A stretch of 64,000 nucleotides of DNA from Pseudomonas sputi. GTDB taxonomy: Bacteria; Pseudomonadota; Gammaproteobacteria; Pseudomonadales; Pseudomonadaceae. A program made the position numbers and the translations under genes. Under the pieces are notes generated by a model. The model was not told where the DNA came from and did no database searches. It saw only the letters and a list, made by a program, of their open reading frames with translations. The stretch lies in the NCBI RefSeq assembly GCF_021603585.1, contig NZ_BQHI01000004.1, positions 248,001 to 312,000 of the forward strand. Reading direction: 5' to 3'. Positions 1-8,243 of this stretch are shown piece after piece (within the stretch, counting starts at the first letter, position 1; each line of letters begins with the position of its first letter).

Positions 1-225
1 CGGCGGTGGTTGATCCAGCCCGCGCTCACGGATCGAGGCTTTTATATCGTCATAAAGCGGATTGCGGATGAAGCGTGGGTTGTGTTCGTAGGGCCGCAGC
101 TGCTCCAACGTGACTAGCATGGGGGTGTCGATGACTGGATCCGACAGTCGCTCCAATTCTGGCCCCCGAGGAAAATGGTCCTGGTGAAGTTTGTCGGTGA
201 TCTCCTCCTGGCTGAGCTTCTTCAT
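1..225 (-). CDS. ICE ParB-family protein (N-terminal part, runs off the left edge)
   Basis: Only the first 75 residues are inside the window; the rest lies beyond base 1. The visible part reads like the start of ParB/sulfiredoxin-fold proteins of integrative conjugative elements: a short charged leader, then PMLVTLEQLRPYEHNPR at about residues 35-51 and an IRERGLDQPP segment near the edge, the usual beginning of the ParB N-terminal fold. A GAGG motif 8 bases before the ATG supports the start at 225. It is the most downstream visible gene of a leftward unit with the small gene at 240-449 and parA. ParB proteins bind centromere-like sites and work with ParA in partition or maintenance of the excised element. 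The family is clear; the exact role is inferred from context. Confidence 0.75.
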   Translation of the reverse strand, partial: MKKLSQEEITDKLHQDHFPRGPELERLSDPVIDTPMLVTLEQLRPYEHNPRFIRNPLYDDIKASIRERGLDQPPP

Positions 226-239
226 TTGAATAGCCTCGT

Positions 240-449
240 TTAACGCTGTTTACGCAAATGGTCACCGACCTCGAACTTAACGATCTCGGCAGTTCCTGAA
301 CCTTCGAAATGTTGGGAGAGTTCTGCGAGGAACCACACCATGGCCGAGCGCCCCCCTCGCAAACGAAAAACCACAGTGCAGTATTCCTCGCAAGCCGCGT
401 CGTTTGGCCGAATGAAAGGCTGAACAACGATAGGAAACTGATCCGACAT
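240..449 (-). CDS. small hypothetical protein between parA and parB
   Basis: A 69-residue protein starting at 449, where AAGGAG lies 7 bases before the ATG. A longer frame up to 578 would run into the end of parA, so the internal start is preferred. The stop is 14 bases before the parB-like gene, which fits one transcript. The sequence is mixed polar and hydrophobic with no membrane segment or cysteine pattern that I recognise; Val-Val-Phe-Arg-Leu-Arg-Gly-Gly in the middle suggests a beta strand. I cannot assign a function. Small unknown genes between soj/parA and parB are common in elements of this type. Confidence 0.55.
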   Translation of the reverse strand: MSDQFPIVVQPFIRPNDAACEEYCTVVFRLRGGRSAMVWFLAELSQHFEGSGTAEIVKFEVGDHLRKQR

Positions 450-529
450 TAGAAACTCCTTACCAAGCCTGATGGCTTCAAGGTCGATCAAACAAGAAAT
501 TGGTGAAAAAGCTGATTGGGCGATTTGTT

Positions 530-1375
530 TTATCGAAGCTCCGCACACCTCGTTACCGATGAGATCGCTTCGCGCCATTCCGGGAATAATTCGATGGCCA
601 GCGCTTGCATGATTTCTAGCGCTGACTGCGAGCGTCGGCGTTTACTCGACGGGCGTGCATCTACTCGGTGGACCGGTAAGCCGAGGGAGGCGGCATTGAG
701 ATACGCCACTCGGTCAGGGATTACGGTGTCTAGAACCGAGATATTGGTAGCCTCTGCGAAAGTCTCGCGCAGGCTCCGGATGATCATCTGGGTGTCCAGT
801 CGATTGAGGTTCACTTGGTTCAGTAAGAGCCGTAAGGGCGGCGGGTCGATACCTAGATGGCGAAACGGTTCGAGCTCACTCAGTAGCTTCAAGGTGCCCC
901 GACGCATTTCGCGGGCAGCGAGCATTTCCGGCGTGATGGGAGAGAGGACGAGATTGGAGGCCAGGATGGCCATTTCCAGCAGTACACTGCGTGCTCCCTG
1001 AGTATCAATCAAAAGCAAGTCATAATTGAGATGCAAATCGTTGAGCAAGTTGTGCAGGCGTAGTCGCCCATCAGGTGCATGCAGCAACAACGTGCTCAGT
1101 CGACCTTGATCGTCGTTGGAGAAAATCAGGTCGAGACCGACGACTGCAGTCCTAGAAATTATTCGCTCAGGTATTGTTAAATTGAATGCAATGAGCTCGT
1201 ACGCACCTGCCTGCGCTTTCTGGCTCAATGAATAATAACTGGACAGGGTTGGTTGGCTATCCAGATCCAAGAGCAGAACACGCAGGCCAGCATCAGCCAA
1301 CAGACCACCGAGATTGACCGCTACTGTGGTTTTGCCTACCCCACCCTTGGTGGAAACCACCGAGACTACGTGCAT
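530..1375 (-). CDS. parA: ParA/Soj-type partition ATPase of an ICE
   Basis: A 281-residue MinD/ParA-family ATPase. The deviant Walker A motif STKGGVGKTT lies near residue 8, LLLDLDSQPT gives the Walker A' aspartate near residue 40, and LLIDTQG near residue 126 is the Walker B region. ParA dimerises on ATP, binds DNA non-specifically and moves ParB-bound DNA; in this ICE class the homologue Soj is needed to keep the excised circle. The frame is open to 1414, but the start at 1375 (second methionine) has AGGAG upstream, leaves 6 bases to the AlpA-type gene and gives the usual length. The order AlpA-like, ParA, small gene, ParB is typical of one end of such elements. Confidence 0.88.
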   Translation of the reverse strand: MHVVSVVSTKGGVGKTTVAVNLGGLLADAGLRVLLLDLDSQPTLSSYYSLSQKAQAGAYELIAFNLTIPERIISRTAVVGLDLIFSNDDQGRLSTLLLHAPDGRLRLHNLLNDLHLNYDLLLIDTQGARSVLLEMAILASNLVLSPITPEMLAAREMRRGTLKLLSELEPFRHLGIDPPPLRLLLNQVNLNRLDTQMIIRSLRETFAEATNISVLDTVIPDRVAYLNAASLGLPVHRVDARPSSKRRRSQSALEIMQALAIELFPEWREAISSVTRCAELR

Positions 1376-1380
1376 CACCC

Positions 1381-1605
1381 TCACTCCTGTCGCGAAAGGC
1401 GTTCTGCAATCCAACGCTCGATTTCCAGTGAGTCCCAGCCAACTGCGCGCAGCCCTATGCGCTTGGCCTTCGGAAACTTGCCTTCCTTCATCAGGTTGTA
1501 AATGTGGGCACGTTTGAAGCCAGTTTTTAGCTCAACTTCATTACGTCGCATGATGTGGCGCGGAAGTGGAGATGTTTCAACGACGGGTTCAGATTGGCTG
1601 GACAT
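1381..1605 (-). CDS. AlpA-family helix-turn-helix regulator
   Basis: A 74-residue protein of the AlpA (phage/ICE excisionase-like) family. From residue 20 it has the signature of the family: an IMRRNEV strand, GFKRAHIYNLMKEGKFPKA as the helix-turn-helix with wing, and an SLEIERWIAERL helix at the end. The ATG at 1605 has AGGAG 8 bases upstream; a GTG at 1614 would overlap that site and is less likely. It ends 6 bases before parA, so the two are probably co-transcribed. AlpA proteins switch on integrase or excision genes of prophages and ICEs. The exact target here is unknown. Confidence 0.8.
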   Translation of the reverse strand: MSSQSEPVVETSPLPRHIMRRNEVELKTGFKRAHIYNLMKEGKFPKAKRIGLRAVGWDSLEIERWIAERLSRQE

Positions 1606-1639
1606 GCTAGTCACTCCTGGCGCCTATTGGCGCGTGTTG

Positions 1640-1720
1640 GGAAGTGACATGGATTGAATCGCACCACGGCGGATGAGTCATTGCATTGCAATCAACCCTA
1701 TTGCAACGCAATTGGTTCGA
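1640..1720. promoter_or_regulatory. repeat-rich region upstream of the alpA-parA unit
   Basis: The 115 bases between the two leftward genes contain repeated TTGCAA/TTGCGT half sites (TTGCATTGCAATC, then TATTGCAACGCAATTGG), which look like an operator. This is the only space where a promoter for alpA-parA-parB could sit. No binding protein can be named. Confidence 0.3.
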
Positions 1721-2470
1721 TCAGGTATTTTTTTTGAGGCTACGATTGGCCACGGCAAATTTTTCGTCCAGCGTACGCTTGCTCAGGCCGGGCACATCCT
1801 GATGACGGGCGACAATGGCATCAACGATGGCTGCTTGATTCGTGAAAACCGAAAGAGGTTTTCCGGCGGGCGAATGGTCCAAGAGAAGGCTGACCAATGC
1901 CCCAATGATGTTGTGATAGGTCAGTTCGCCGCGCTCACTGAGTTGACCATTCGTTTTGGCCAAGGCTTTGAGATCATCTCTCTCAAGTCCAATCGACTGG
2001 AGTTCTCCCAAGATTTCTTGAATGCGCTGCTGTTGCGCTTTGAACGCTCTCGATAACTCATCTCGATCTGCTTTCAATGATAGAAAAGTTCCGAGACTGA
2101 CCTTTGCAGGTGCGTTCTCACCGGCCTCGAATAAAAAGCTAGGTTTGTGGTCGGGGTAATGAGTCTCCATCCAGCGGCGTAAGTCTGAATGGCGGATGGT
2201 CAACTGATAGGGCTCTACATAGCTTCCCAAAGGAACAGAAATGCCGAGGCATCCATACGGCAGTTCACCATTGCGCATGGCGTCTAATATCCTTTCGAAA
2301 GCGATTTGAAGATTGGGCCATTGGGGGAATAGGATTGCAAGGTTATCGGGACGAGACCAATCTGCCTGGAAAATTTTGGCTTCGTAGCGAGTGAGATTGC
2401 ACCAGCGCAATGCTGCATCTATAGGGCGATAGAAGGTTTTCGTATTCGGATTGAAAACATAAACACTCAT
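1721..2470 (-). CDS. hypothetical protein at the ICE end
   Basis: A 249-residue cytoplasmic protein with no signal peptide or membrane helix. It has an aromatic-rich N-terminal half (residues 1-100), then a helical, charged segment from about residue 110 to 165 with heptad-like spacing that may be a coiled coil, and a basic C-terminus. A middle segment, LSERGELTYHNIIGALVSLL, suggests a small helical domain. GGAGG lies 10 bases before the ATG. It is the outermost gene before the chromosomal-type genes begin at 2656, so it is probably the last cargo or control gene of the element. I do not recognise a catalytic motif and assign no function. Confidence 0.6.
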   Translation of the reverse strand: MSVYVFNPNTKTFYRPIDAALRWCNLTRYEAKIFQADWSRPDNLAILFPQWPNLQIAFERILDAMRNGELPYGCLGISVPLGSYVEPYQLTIRHSDLRRWMETHYPDHKPSFLFEAGENAPAKVSLGTFLSLKADRDELSRAFKAQQQRIQEILGELQSIGLERDDLKALAKTNGQLSERGELTYHNIIGALVSLLLDHSPAGKPLSVFTNQAAIVDAIVARHQDVPGLSKRTLDEKFAVANRSLKKNT

Positions 2471-2655
2471 TTACGGCGAACCTCCATTCCCCATGGAAGG
2501 TCTCTCACCGATTATTTTTAAATAAAAACTAGCTATCCGTGCTAGCTATTTCCACAGTTGACCAACTCGGTGAGGTCATTCCATTTCCAGTTAAACGAGT
2601 TTTGTGTCGTCGCAAATAAGCCAGGCATCGGCGCATGTACGACAATCGGCCGGAA
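2471..2655. other. junction between ICE genes and chromosomal-type genes
   Basis: No gene is seen. Near 2525-2555 two copies of the palindrome TAGCTA lie 14 bases apart (start to start) in AT-rich sequence. No tRNA 3' end is visible, although ICEs of this kind usually end at a tRNA gene. From about 2605 rightwards the sequence recurs at 24820, so the repeat unit described below begins here. Confidence 0.4.
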
Positions 2656-3435
2656 TCAATACCCGCTCAGGTGTTTCATCGCAGCTCGGCGCACGGTGGT
2701 AGGCAGCAGCTTATTCATCGCGCGCAGCAGGCGAGGGCGCCAGGTGTCGACTTCCCAATGCACACGTCGCCGATTCTGCACCGCTCGCCATAGCGTCTGG
2801 CTGACATCCTCGGCGGTGAGCCGAATGCCAATTGAGTCGACGATTTTTCCATGGGCTTCTTGCATCATCGGTGTTGCGACGAAATTGGGCATGATGTCGC
2901 AGACATAAATTCCATGCCGTTCCCATTCAATATTGATCGCTTCGGTGAAGCCTTTTACCCAAAACTTGCTCGCTGAATAGGAGGCTTCGCTGGGCACGCC
3001 GTATTCCGAGCTGAGCGAGCACATATTGATCAAGCAGGGACGCGAGCTTTTCTTCAGGTAGGGCAGCGCGTGATAGGCGCCTATTTGCACGCCTTTGACG
3101 TTGACTTCGGTGACGGCGAGGTGTTTTGCGAGTGGCACTTTTTCGAAGTCATCGATAAAGGCGATCCCAGCGTTATTGACCAACACATCAATGACACCCT
3201 TATTTTCAGTCGCAAAATCGTGGAGTACGGCGGCAAAATCGTCGGCCTGAGTGACGTCCAGCCGGCGATAGAAATGCCCGGGGCCAAGTAGTGCCTTCAA
3301 TGCTTGCAGGTCATGTTCATTGGCATCCGTCGCGCCTACTCGGTAGCCATGCTTGGCGAACATCAAAGCGGTTTGTGCGCCGATGCCCTTGGCGGCACCT
3401 GTCACGAATACGCTGGGTTTAGGGTTCATGGTCAT
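2656..3435 (-). CDS. short-chain dehydrogenase/reductase
   Basis: A 259-residue classical SDR. TGAAKGIG near residue 13 is the Rossmann cofactor loop, LDVTQADD follows strand 4, NNAG is near residue 88, and the catalytic Ser...YSASK lies near 152-157. These enzymes oxidise or reduce alcohols and carbonyls with NAD(P). The substrate cannot be told. ATG codons at 3435 and 3429 are both possible; AAGG has better spacing to the second. It faces the same way as the hydrolase at 3490, only 54 bases downstream, so the two probably form an operon controlled by the divergent TetR gene. Its last 54 codons are duplicated as a remnant at 24872-25036, where the flanking downstream bases are duplicated too. 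Confidence 0.85.
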   Translation of the reverse strand: MTMNPKPSVFVTGAAKGIGAQTALMFAKHGYRVGATDANEHDLQALKALLGPGHFYRRLDVTQADDFAAVLHDFATENKGVIDVLVNNAGIAFIDDFEKVPLAKHLAVTEVNVKGVQIGAYHALPYLKKSSRPCLINMCSLSSEYGVPSEASYSASKFWVKGFTEAINIEWERHGIYVCDIMPNFVATPMMQEAHGKIVDSIGIRLTAEDVSQTLWRAVQNRRRVHWEVDTWRPRLLRAMNKLLPTTVRRAAMKHLSGY

Positions 3436-3489
3436 ACCTTTCTTTGAATGCGGCGATGAAGGTTCAGGGGCAGGCGAGTGAAAGCGACG

Positions 3490-4371
3490 TCAGACGCGCC
3501 GCTTCAGAAATGAGATTTGCTGCTCAACCACTTGCTCGAAGGCGTCTCCCACATAAATGCCGAAATGCCCAGCTTGATATCGATGAATCTCGGCATCCCT
3601 GGCTTTTGTTGCATAACGGAGCGTCGGCGTGGCGGGCGCGACGCTGTCGGCATCGCACACGCAGAACAAGATGGGGCAGCGAAGGGTCGAGGCTTTCTTG
3701 CCCGGTCGGTAGAAACCAATCTTCAAGGCAAAGCGCGCGGACACGTAATTCTTGAAGGGGTAATCAGTTGGAACCAGTTTGAGGTATCCGGGCTCGGCAT
3801 CGGGTGCCGTCATCAGTGCAGCGGAGCCCTTGGGGCCAGCAATTTTCACGCGCACCGGTGCCAGCCCAAAAGCCGCGCTTGCCATGTCCGCAATGCCTAA
3901 GGCGGTCAGTTTTAAGGAGGTCAGGATGTCCACCTGCCTCAGCGAAGCAAGGCCGTCGGTGAACGGGCACTGCGCGATGACGGCTGCAATGGCGTTGTCA
4001 GCCGCTGCGGTATGCAACACATGCCCACCGCTGAAAGACGACCCCCACAGGATGACTTTTTGCGGATTCAACGCCGGGTGGCTACGAGCATAGGCGACCG
4101 CTGATCGCCAGTCCTGCTGCTGGCTCGGGATGTCGAGCAATTGCCGATGCTCGCCTTCGCTTGCGCCGAAGTTGCGGTAGTCGAAGACCAGGCAGGCATA
4201 GCCCGCTTCGCAGAATCGTTGCGCGAAGGCATCCAGGCGCATCTCCCGAACGCCGCCCAGGCCGTGCGCCATAACGATCACCGGCGGCGCCGACACGGCG
4301 TCGGGCAAATACAGCCACGCCGCGCAACGCGCATTCGCGGACGCAAATGAAACATCCAGACGTTGAGACAT
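3490..4371 (-). CDS. alpha/beta hydrolase (dienelactone hydrolase/acetyl esterase-like)
   Basis: A 293-residue alpha/beta hydrolase. The oxyanion segment VMAHGLGG is near residue 32, FDYRNFGASEG near 65, the nucleophile elbow GSSFSGG near 108 supplies the serine, CVCDADSV near 240 the aspartate, and a QAGHFGIY motif the histidine. Such proteins hydrolyse esters or thioesters; the substrate is unknown. The open frame extends upstream to 4611 but would run through the divergent promoter and into the TetR gene; the ATG at 4371 has AAGGA 9 bases upstream. It lies upstream of the SDR in a probable two-gene operon. Confidence 0.82.
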   Translation of the reverse strand: MSQRLDVSFASANARCAAWLYLPDAVSAPPVIVMAHGLGGVREMRLDAFAQRFCEAGYACLVFDYRNFGASEGEHRQLLDIPSQQQDWRSAVAYARSHPALNPQKVILWGSSFSGGHVLHTAAADNAIAAVIAQCPFTDGLASLRQVDILTSLKLTALGIADMASAAFGLAPVRVKIAGPKGSAALMTAPDAEPGYLKLVPTDYPFKNYVSARFALKIGFYRPGKKASTLRCPILFCVCDADSVAPATPTLRYATKARDAEIHRYQAGHFGIYVGDAFEQVVEQQISFLKRRV

Positions 4372-4403
4372 GGCGGTATTCCTTGTTGTTTTTTTGATGC
4401 TAT

Positions 4404-4415
4404 TCCAATATTGGA
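4404..4415. promoter_or_regulatory. palindromic operator between hydrolase and tetR
   Basis: The perfect 12-base palindrome TCCAATATTGGA lies in the 82-base divergent gap, with a further ACAATATTT half site about 20 bases away. A TetR-family gene starts 39 bases to the right. Such symmetry is typical of a TetR operator that controls both directions. Confidence 0.55.
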
Positions 4416-4453
4416 CGTACTTACAATATTTATCCTTCATGTAGACTGTCGCC

Positions 4454-5077
4454 ATGACTAAAATCACATCCCCCACGCGTACCCAACGCAAGGCCCAGGC
4501 CACGCGGACGGCGATCATAGAGCATGCCGAAAGCTTGATTCTTGAGAGCGGCGCGACGGCGTTGACGCTGGAGATCGTCGCCGAGCGCGCCGATGTTGCC
4601 GTCCAAACCATCTACAACCGAGTTGGCGGGCGTTCGGCTTTATTGATGGCTGTCGCAGAAAAAGCCTTTGAAGAAAACAGGGCGTACATGGACGCGGCAT
4701 ATCGAACCCCAGGTACGCCTCTGGAGCGTCTGCAGGTGGCCGCCAACGGTTACTTCCGTTTCGCTATGGAGCGTCCGACGGCGTTTCGCTTGCTGGCTGA
4801 CCCTCCGAATGATCCTGAAGCGCTCTTGCGGGTGAGCGAACTGGTCAGGCACCAGAACGGCAAAATGGAGGCAGCTATTACCGATGGTATTGCGGATGGT
4901 TCGATTGACCCAGGCGTAGACGCCCACATTGCAACCACCTCGTTGTGGGCAGCGGCCAATGGCATCCTGAGCTTGGCGTGGCGCGCGGATTCAGCGCCGG
5001 TCGAGGCGCAAATGATGGAACGTCTGTGGGCGCAGTGGATGGCCATTGTGATAAAGGGGCTGTGCCCAAAGTCATAA
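4454..5077 (+). CDS. TetR-family transcriptional regulator
   Basis: A 207-residue TetR regulator. The DNA-binding domain covers residues 15-65: an ILESGATALTLEIVAERADV helix pair, then VQTIYNRVGGRSALL as the recognition helix and its follower. The rest is an all-helical ligand domain. It is divergent from the hydrolase-SDR pair with a palindromic operator between them, so it most likely represses that pair and itself. The inducer is unknown. A decayed copy of its C-terminal third (from about residue 118) is present at 25053-25188, part of the duplicated segment. Confidence 0.85.
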   Translation: MTKITSPTRTQRKAQATRTAIIEHAESLILESGATALTLEIVAERADVAVQTIYNRVGGRSALLMAVAEKAFEENRAYMDAAYRTPGTPLERLQVAANGYFRFAMERPTAFRLLADPPNDPEALLRVSELVRHQNGKMEAAITDGIADGSIDPGVDAHIATTSLWAAANGILSLAWRADSAPVEAQMMERLWAQWMAIVIKGLCPKS

Positions 5078-5102
5078 GGGGCCGGAGTATTTATCTGCTT
5101 GA

Positions 5103-5262
5103 TTAGCGCCGATGACCCCGAACCGCCGTGGGTGCAAAGCCGAACCGGTCACGGAAACGCACAGCAAATTGCGAGGGCGTCTGATATCCCACACACAGCG
5201 CTATTTGTATGACCGTCTGGGCGGAAGATTGCAGCAGCTGCAGGGCGAAGGTCATGCGAGCA
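5103..5262 (-). pseudogene. C-terminal remnant of an AraC regulator (copy of the gene at 25193)
   Basis: Bases 5103-5262 are almost identical to 25193-25345, the last 50 or so codons of the intact AraC gene, including the stop codon. Homology stops abruptly at GCATNGAT, where the sequence switches to a fragment of an FAH-family gene. The remnant keeps only part of the second helix-turn-helix and cannot work. Confidence 0.85.
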
Positions 5263-5572
5263 TAGATGCTGCAGGTCGCGTGCGCGATCTCTCTGCATAT
5301 GTCATCGACATCAATGCGACGGTGCTTGCGCCGTCGGCGATGGCTGAATTGTCGAAGCTTGATGCCGCACAGTTATCGCTGGTCGAGGAGGGGTTCGTTA
5401 TGGCGTCCACGACGCCCAGGTGCGCAAATTCATCGCAATCGGCCTTAATTATCGCGACCATGCCGAAGAGGCCGGCATGTCGAGTCCTGTCGAGCCCATC
5501 ATCTTTCATAAGGCGATCAGTTGCCTGAACGGCCCTGATTATGACCTCCTGCAACCGCGTGACGCTTCCCAT
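5263..5572 (+). pseudogene. remnant of an FAH-family hydrolase gene (copy of 27527-28372)
   Basis: This stretch matches codons about 17-119 of the intact fumarylacetoacetate-hydrolase-family gene at 27527 with scattered substitutions. A missing G in the run near 5393 shifts the frame, so the open frame at 5420 is only a piece. The 5' end joins an AraC remnant and the 3' end joins an epoxide hydrolase remnant. The metal-binding half of the enzyme is absent. Confidence 0.85.
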
Positions 5573-6122
5573 TTCGCGATGTTTCAGCCGACACCTGAAG
5601 AGATAGCTGCGGCAACACCGGATGAAAAAACGATGCTCGCCAGCAGCATGAATTTCTGGGACAAGCTGTCGGCGTATGCCAAGCAACAGCAAACACGACC
5701 ACAAACCATTGGTTATGCGCTGGCTGATTCGCCCGTTGCGCAGGCAACCTGGATCTACCAGATGTTCCAGGATACCAGTGGAACACCAGGCAACGCCGAA
5801 GGGTCGTTTACGTTCGACCAAATGTTGGACGACATCATGCTGTATTGTTGCCGAACACCGGCGCGTCGTCGGCGCGGCTGTATTGGGAAATGGTCCAGGC
5901 GCGTTGGTCGCCGCCTGCTAGCTTGGCCAAACCGATTACCCTACCGACCGGCTTCACGATCGCTCCCCAGGAGGCGGTGCGCAAATCGAAGCGCTGGACG
6001 GAGCGGCGCTAAACAAAACTTGTCCATTTTAATGAGTTAACAAAAGGCGGCCATTTTGTAGCGATGGAGCAGCCGATCGCCTTTGTCGATGAGGTGCGCG
6101 CTACTTTCGCCAAGTTGCGTTA
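5573..6122 (+). pseudogene. epoxide hydrolase remnant (C-terminal half, frameshifted)
   Basis: The translation after the FAH junction contains ALADSPVAQATWIYQMF, then FTFDQMLDDIMLY, and in another frame LPNTGASSARLYWE, followed near 6055-6122 by GGHFVAMEQPIAFVDEVRA and a stop. This succession is the C-terminal half of the EHN-type (microsomal-like) epoxide hydrolase family, including the region of the catalytic histidine (GGHF). At least one frameshift near 5845 and stops near 6030 break it, and the N-terminal half is gone. Confidence 0.75.
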
Positions 6123-6441
6123 GTACGTCGTAAAACGGACCGCCAGACGTTGGGCGTGGTGTCCAACAGCGCTACGAGCGAATCGTCTTTCTTTTGACAG
6201 TTGCTGGAAGGTTTTTCCTCAGCCAATACCTGCTCAGGTGTTGTAAGATTGCTGCCTTCAAGCGGGCCGTGGAACGAATCAAATCTCATAGCTCCGAAGT
6301 CATCCTTCTTCTGGTCCTTGATACCCTTCAAAAATAAGTCAAGAGTTTAAGTCTTTTCCTGCTCCGGCAAGAAAAGAAACCCCTTAGATTTCAATGGGTC
6401 GGACGCCAGATGCGAGTCTCGTTTCCTGCTCAAAATTCAAC
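6123..6441. other. non-coding stretch with no recognised gene
   Basis: About 320 bases separate the epoxide hydrolase remnant from the terminator. Short open frames are present but have no ribosome site or recognisable motif. A GGACGCCAGATGCGAG segment near 6400 looks superficially like a tRNA 3' end but does not fold as one. Confidence 0.4.
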
Positions 6442-6473
6442 AAAAACGCCGATCAGAGATGGTCGGCGTTTTT
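6442..6473. terminator. intrinsic terminator-like hairpin
   Basis: The stem AAACGCCGA pairs with TCGGCGTTT around a short loop and is followed by a T tract, with an A tract on the other side, so it can act in both directions. It separates the remnants on the left from the leftward AraC/LysR genes on the right. Confidence 0.7.
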
Positions 6474-6594
6474 GTTTGTGTGCGATTTGTGCAAGCGGAA
6501 AATCCCGCCATTACGGCGTACTACCATCGGTTAAGAAATACAAAGAGCGCAAATAACCTTCGACCGGCATTTCGCTACTTCTCTTTGGCGCAAG

Positions 6595-7119
6595 CTATAA
6601 GAGAAATCCGTATATCTGATGCTGCTCGCGCCGTTCTCGCGGGCTTTGCCCATGCCAGCGTTGAAAGGCGCGGGAAAAGACAGTTTGGTCGCTGTAACCG
6701 AGCAGATCAGCCGGTTGCGAGATGCTGATGGAAGAGTCCAACAGGTAGCGACTGGCCAAGGTCTGGCGCGTGTCCGACAACAAGTGCTGGAACCTGGTGT
6801 CCTTTTCCTGCAACTGGCGCTGTAGCGTGCGGGTGCTGATATTCAGATAGTCGGCAATTTGCTCTATGGTCGCACGGCCATCAGGCATAAAACTGCGGAT
6901 CAGTTGTTGCACAAGTTCGGGTAACTGCTGGATGGACATTTGCTTGACGCTGTCGAGGTGTTGCTGGATCAGGCGATGCACTGCCGGATCGGCGGCGTGT
7001 AGCGGAGTTTCCAGCAGTGCTGTCTCAAACATGAAGCAGTTGCGTGGCGCATTGAAGCTTGGGGTCAAACCGATCAGGCGCCGATACTGTTCCGGCTCTG
7101 CAACCGGGGCATGCTGCAT
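6595..7119 (-). pseudogene. truncated AraC-family regulator (N-terminal half missing)
   Basis: The frame encodes 174 residues: a piece of the arabinose-binding-like domain of OruR/ArgR-type AraC regulators (PSFNAPRNCFMF) and a complete C-terminal AraC helix-turn-helix (IEQIADYLNISTRTLQRQL, then LGYSDQTVFSRAFQRWHGQSP). Full members are about 340 residues. In-frame family-like sequence continues upstream of the ATG at 7119 to about 7178 and then meets a stop, exactly where the LysR gene ends, so the N-terminal half was cut off by a rearrangement. Expression of the DNA-binding half cannot be excluded. Confidence 0.7.
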
Positions 7120-7178
7120 TAACGCCGCCAGCGCTTGCCCATGGAGGAGAATCAGTAGCGACGCTGCCCGAGGTGCTG

Positions 7179-8153
7179 TTAAAACGCCTTATCCGGTCGC
7201 GGATATTCCTCGATCGGCCCAAGAGGACTTCGGGCCGCAGCCTCCTGAAAGGACCTGATAATAGCGTCAAGCATCAGGCTGGCTATTCGACTCGACCCTT
7301 GTGGTTCCCGCGCGACGACAAATACCGGCCGTTCCACGATGAACTCCGGCAACGGTATACGAAACAAGGCGTCACGCTCCACCCAGGGTTGAGCGATATG
7401 GTCAGGTACGATACCGACAAACCCCCCACTGAGCAGCAGTTGCACCGTGCCTTCTACATGGTGGGCGAGCGCGCTGTTTTTTTGCAGGAAATTCGTCGGC
7501 GCGGCGTCCTGCACCAAATAGCCGCGCCGAACGTAATGCGCCTTCTGCTCAATGATCCTACGGGCTTGTTCTTCATCTTTGCCAAACGCCTCATGATGGC
7601 GACCACAGTACAAGGCTGAGGCTTCGGAGCCGATCACCTGATAGCTCAGAGACGGCAGGTCGGACTTGCAAATGGTCACGCCGACGCCGGCTTTCTTTTC
7701 GGCAACCGCACGTTCCACCGCATCCGGTGGCGCGACCCCAATACTAAGGTTGACCAGCGGATAATCGCGACGAAAATGCTGTAGTGCAGTGGCGATAGGG
7801 TTGCTGGGCGTGAAGGCACAATGATCGATCAGCCACAGGCTCAGGTCGCCTTTAACCTCGGCTTTCGAAATGGCCAGGGTGTCGCGAAATTCATCGATCG
7901 AATCGAGTAAGCGCAGCACTGCGGTGTAGGCGACTTGTCCTTCCTCGGTCAGTTGGAAACCGCTGCGACCTCGATGGCATAGTTGACTGCCGAAGCGACT
8001 CTCCAAGTCAGACAATTGCCGGCTGATCGCCGAGATGCCCATTCCCGTCGCTTCTTCAGCTGCCGACAGCCCCCCGCACTCGACAACGGCCTTGAACAGC
8101 CGCCAGTGTTTCAAGTCGATGTCGTGTAACGGTGGGACCGAGGCAGTGTTCAA
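7179..8153 (-). CDS. LysR-family transcriptional regulator
   Basis: A 324-residue LysR regulator. The winged helix-turn-helix spans residues 13-75 (WRLFKAVVECGGLSAAEEAT, then ISAISRQLSDLESRFG), followed by the linker helix and a two-lobe effector domain. An FVGIVPDHIAQP motif in the second lobe fits regulators of catabolic genes. It lies 90 bases downstream of the N-carbamoyl-amino-acid hydrolase and reads the same way, so it may be the last gene of the leftward unit and probably controls the catabolic genes around it. It ends where the truncated AraC gene begins. Confidence 0.85.
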   Translation of the reverse strand: MNTASVPPLHDIDLKHWRLFKAVVECGGLSAAEEATGMGISAISRQLSDLESRFGSQLCHRGRSGFQLTEEGQVAYTAVLRLLDSIDEFRDTLAISKAEVKGDLSLWLIDHCAFTPSNPIATALQHFRRDYPLVNLSIGVAPPDAVERAVAEKKAGVGVTICKSDLPSLSYQVIGSEASALYCGRHHEAFGKDEEQARRIIEQKAHYVRRGYLVQDAAPTNFLQKNSALAHHVEGTVQLLLSGGFVGIVPDHIAQPWVERDALFRIPLPEFIVERPVFVVAREPQGSSRIASLMLDAIIRSFQEAAARSPLGPIEEYPRPDKAF

Positions 8154-8243
8154 AGTGGAGGCTCCAGGTGCGGGGAGTAGAGCACGCGGGCCGGTCCGGG
8201 TCGCACGCTCAGCTTTTGATGTGTTTTACACCAATTCATTCGA

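Noticed and set aside
6385-6440. tRNA 3' end-like sequence before the terminator
   Set aside because: It does not give a T-arm and acceptor stem that pair, and no 5' half is upstream.
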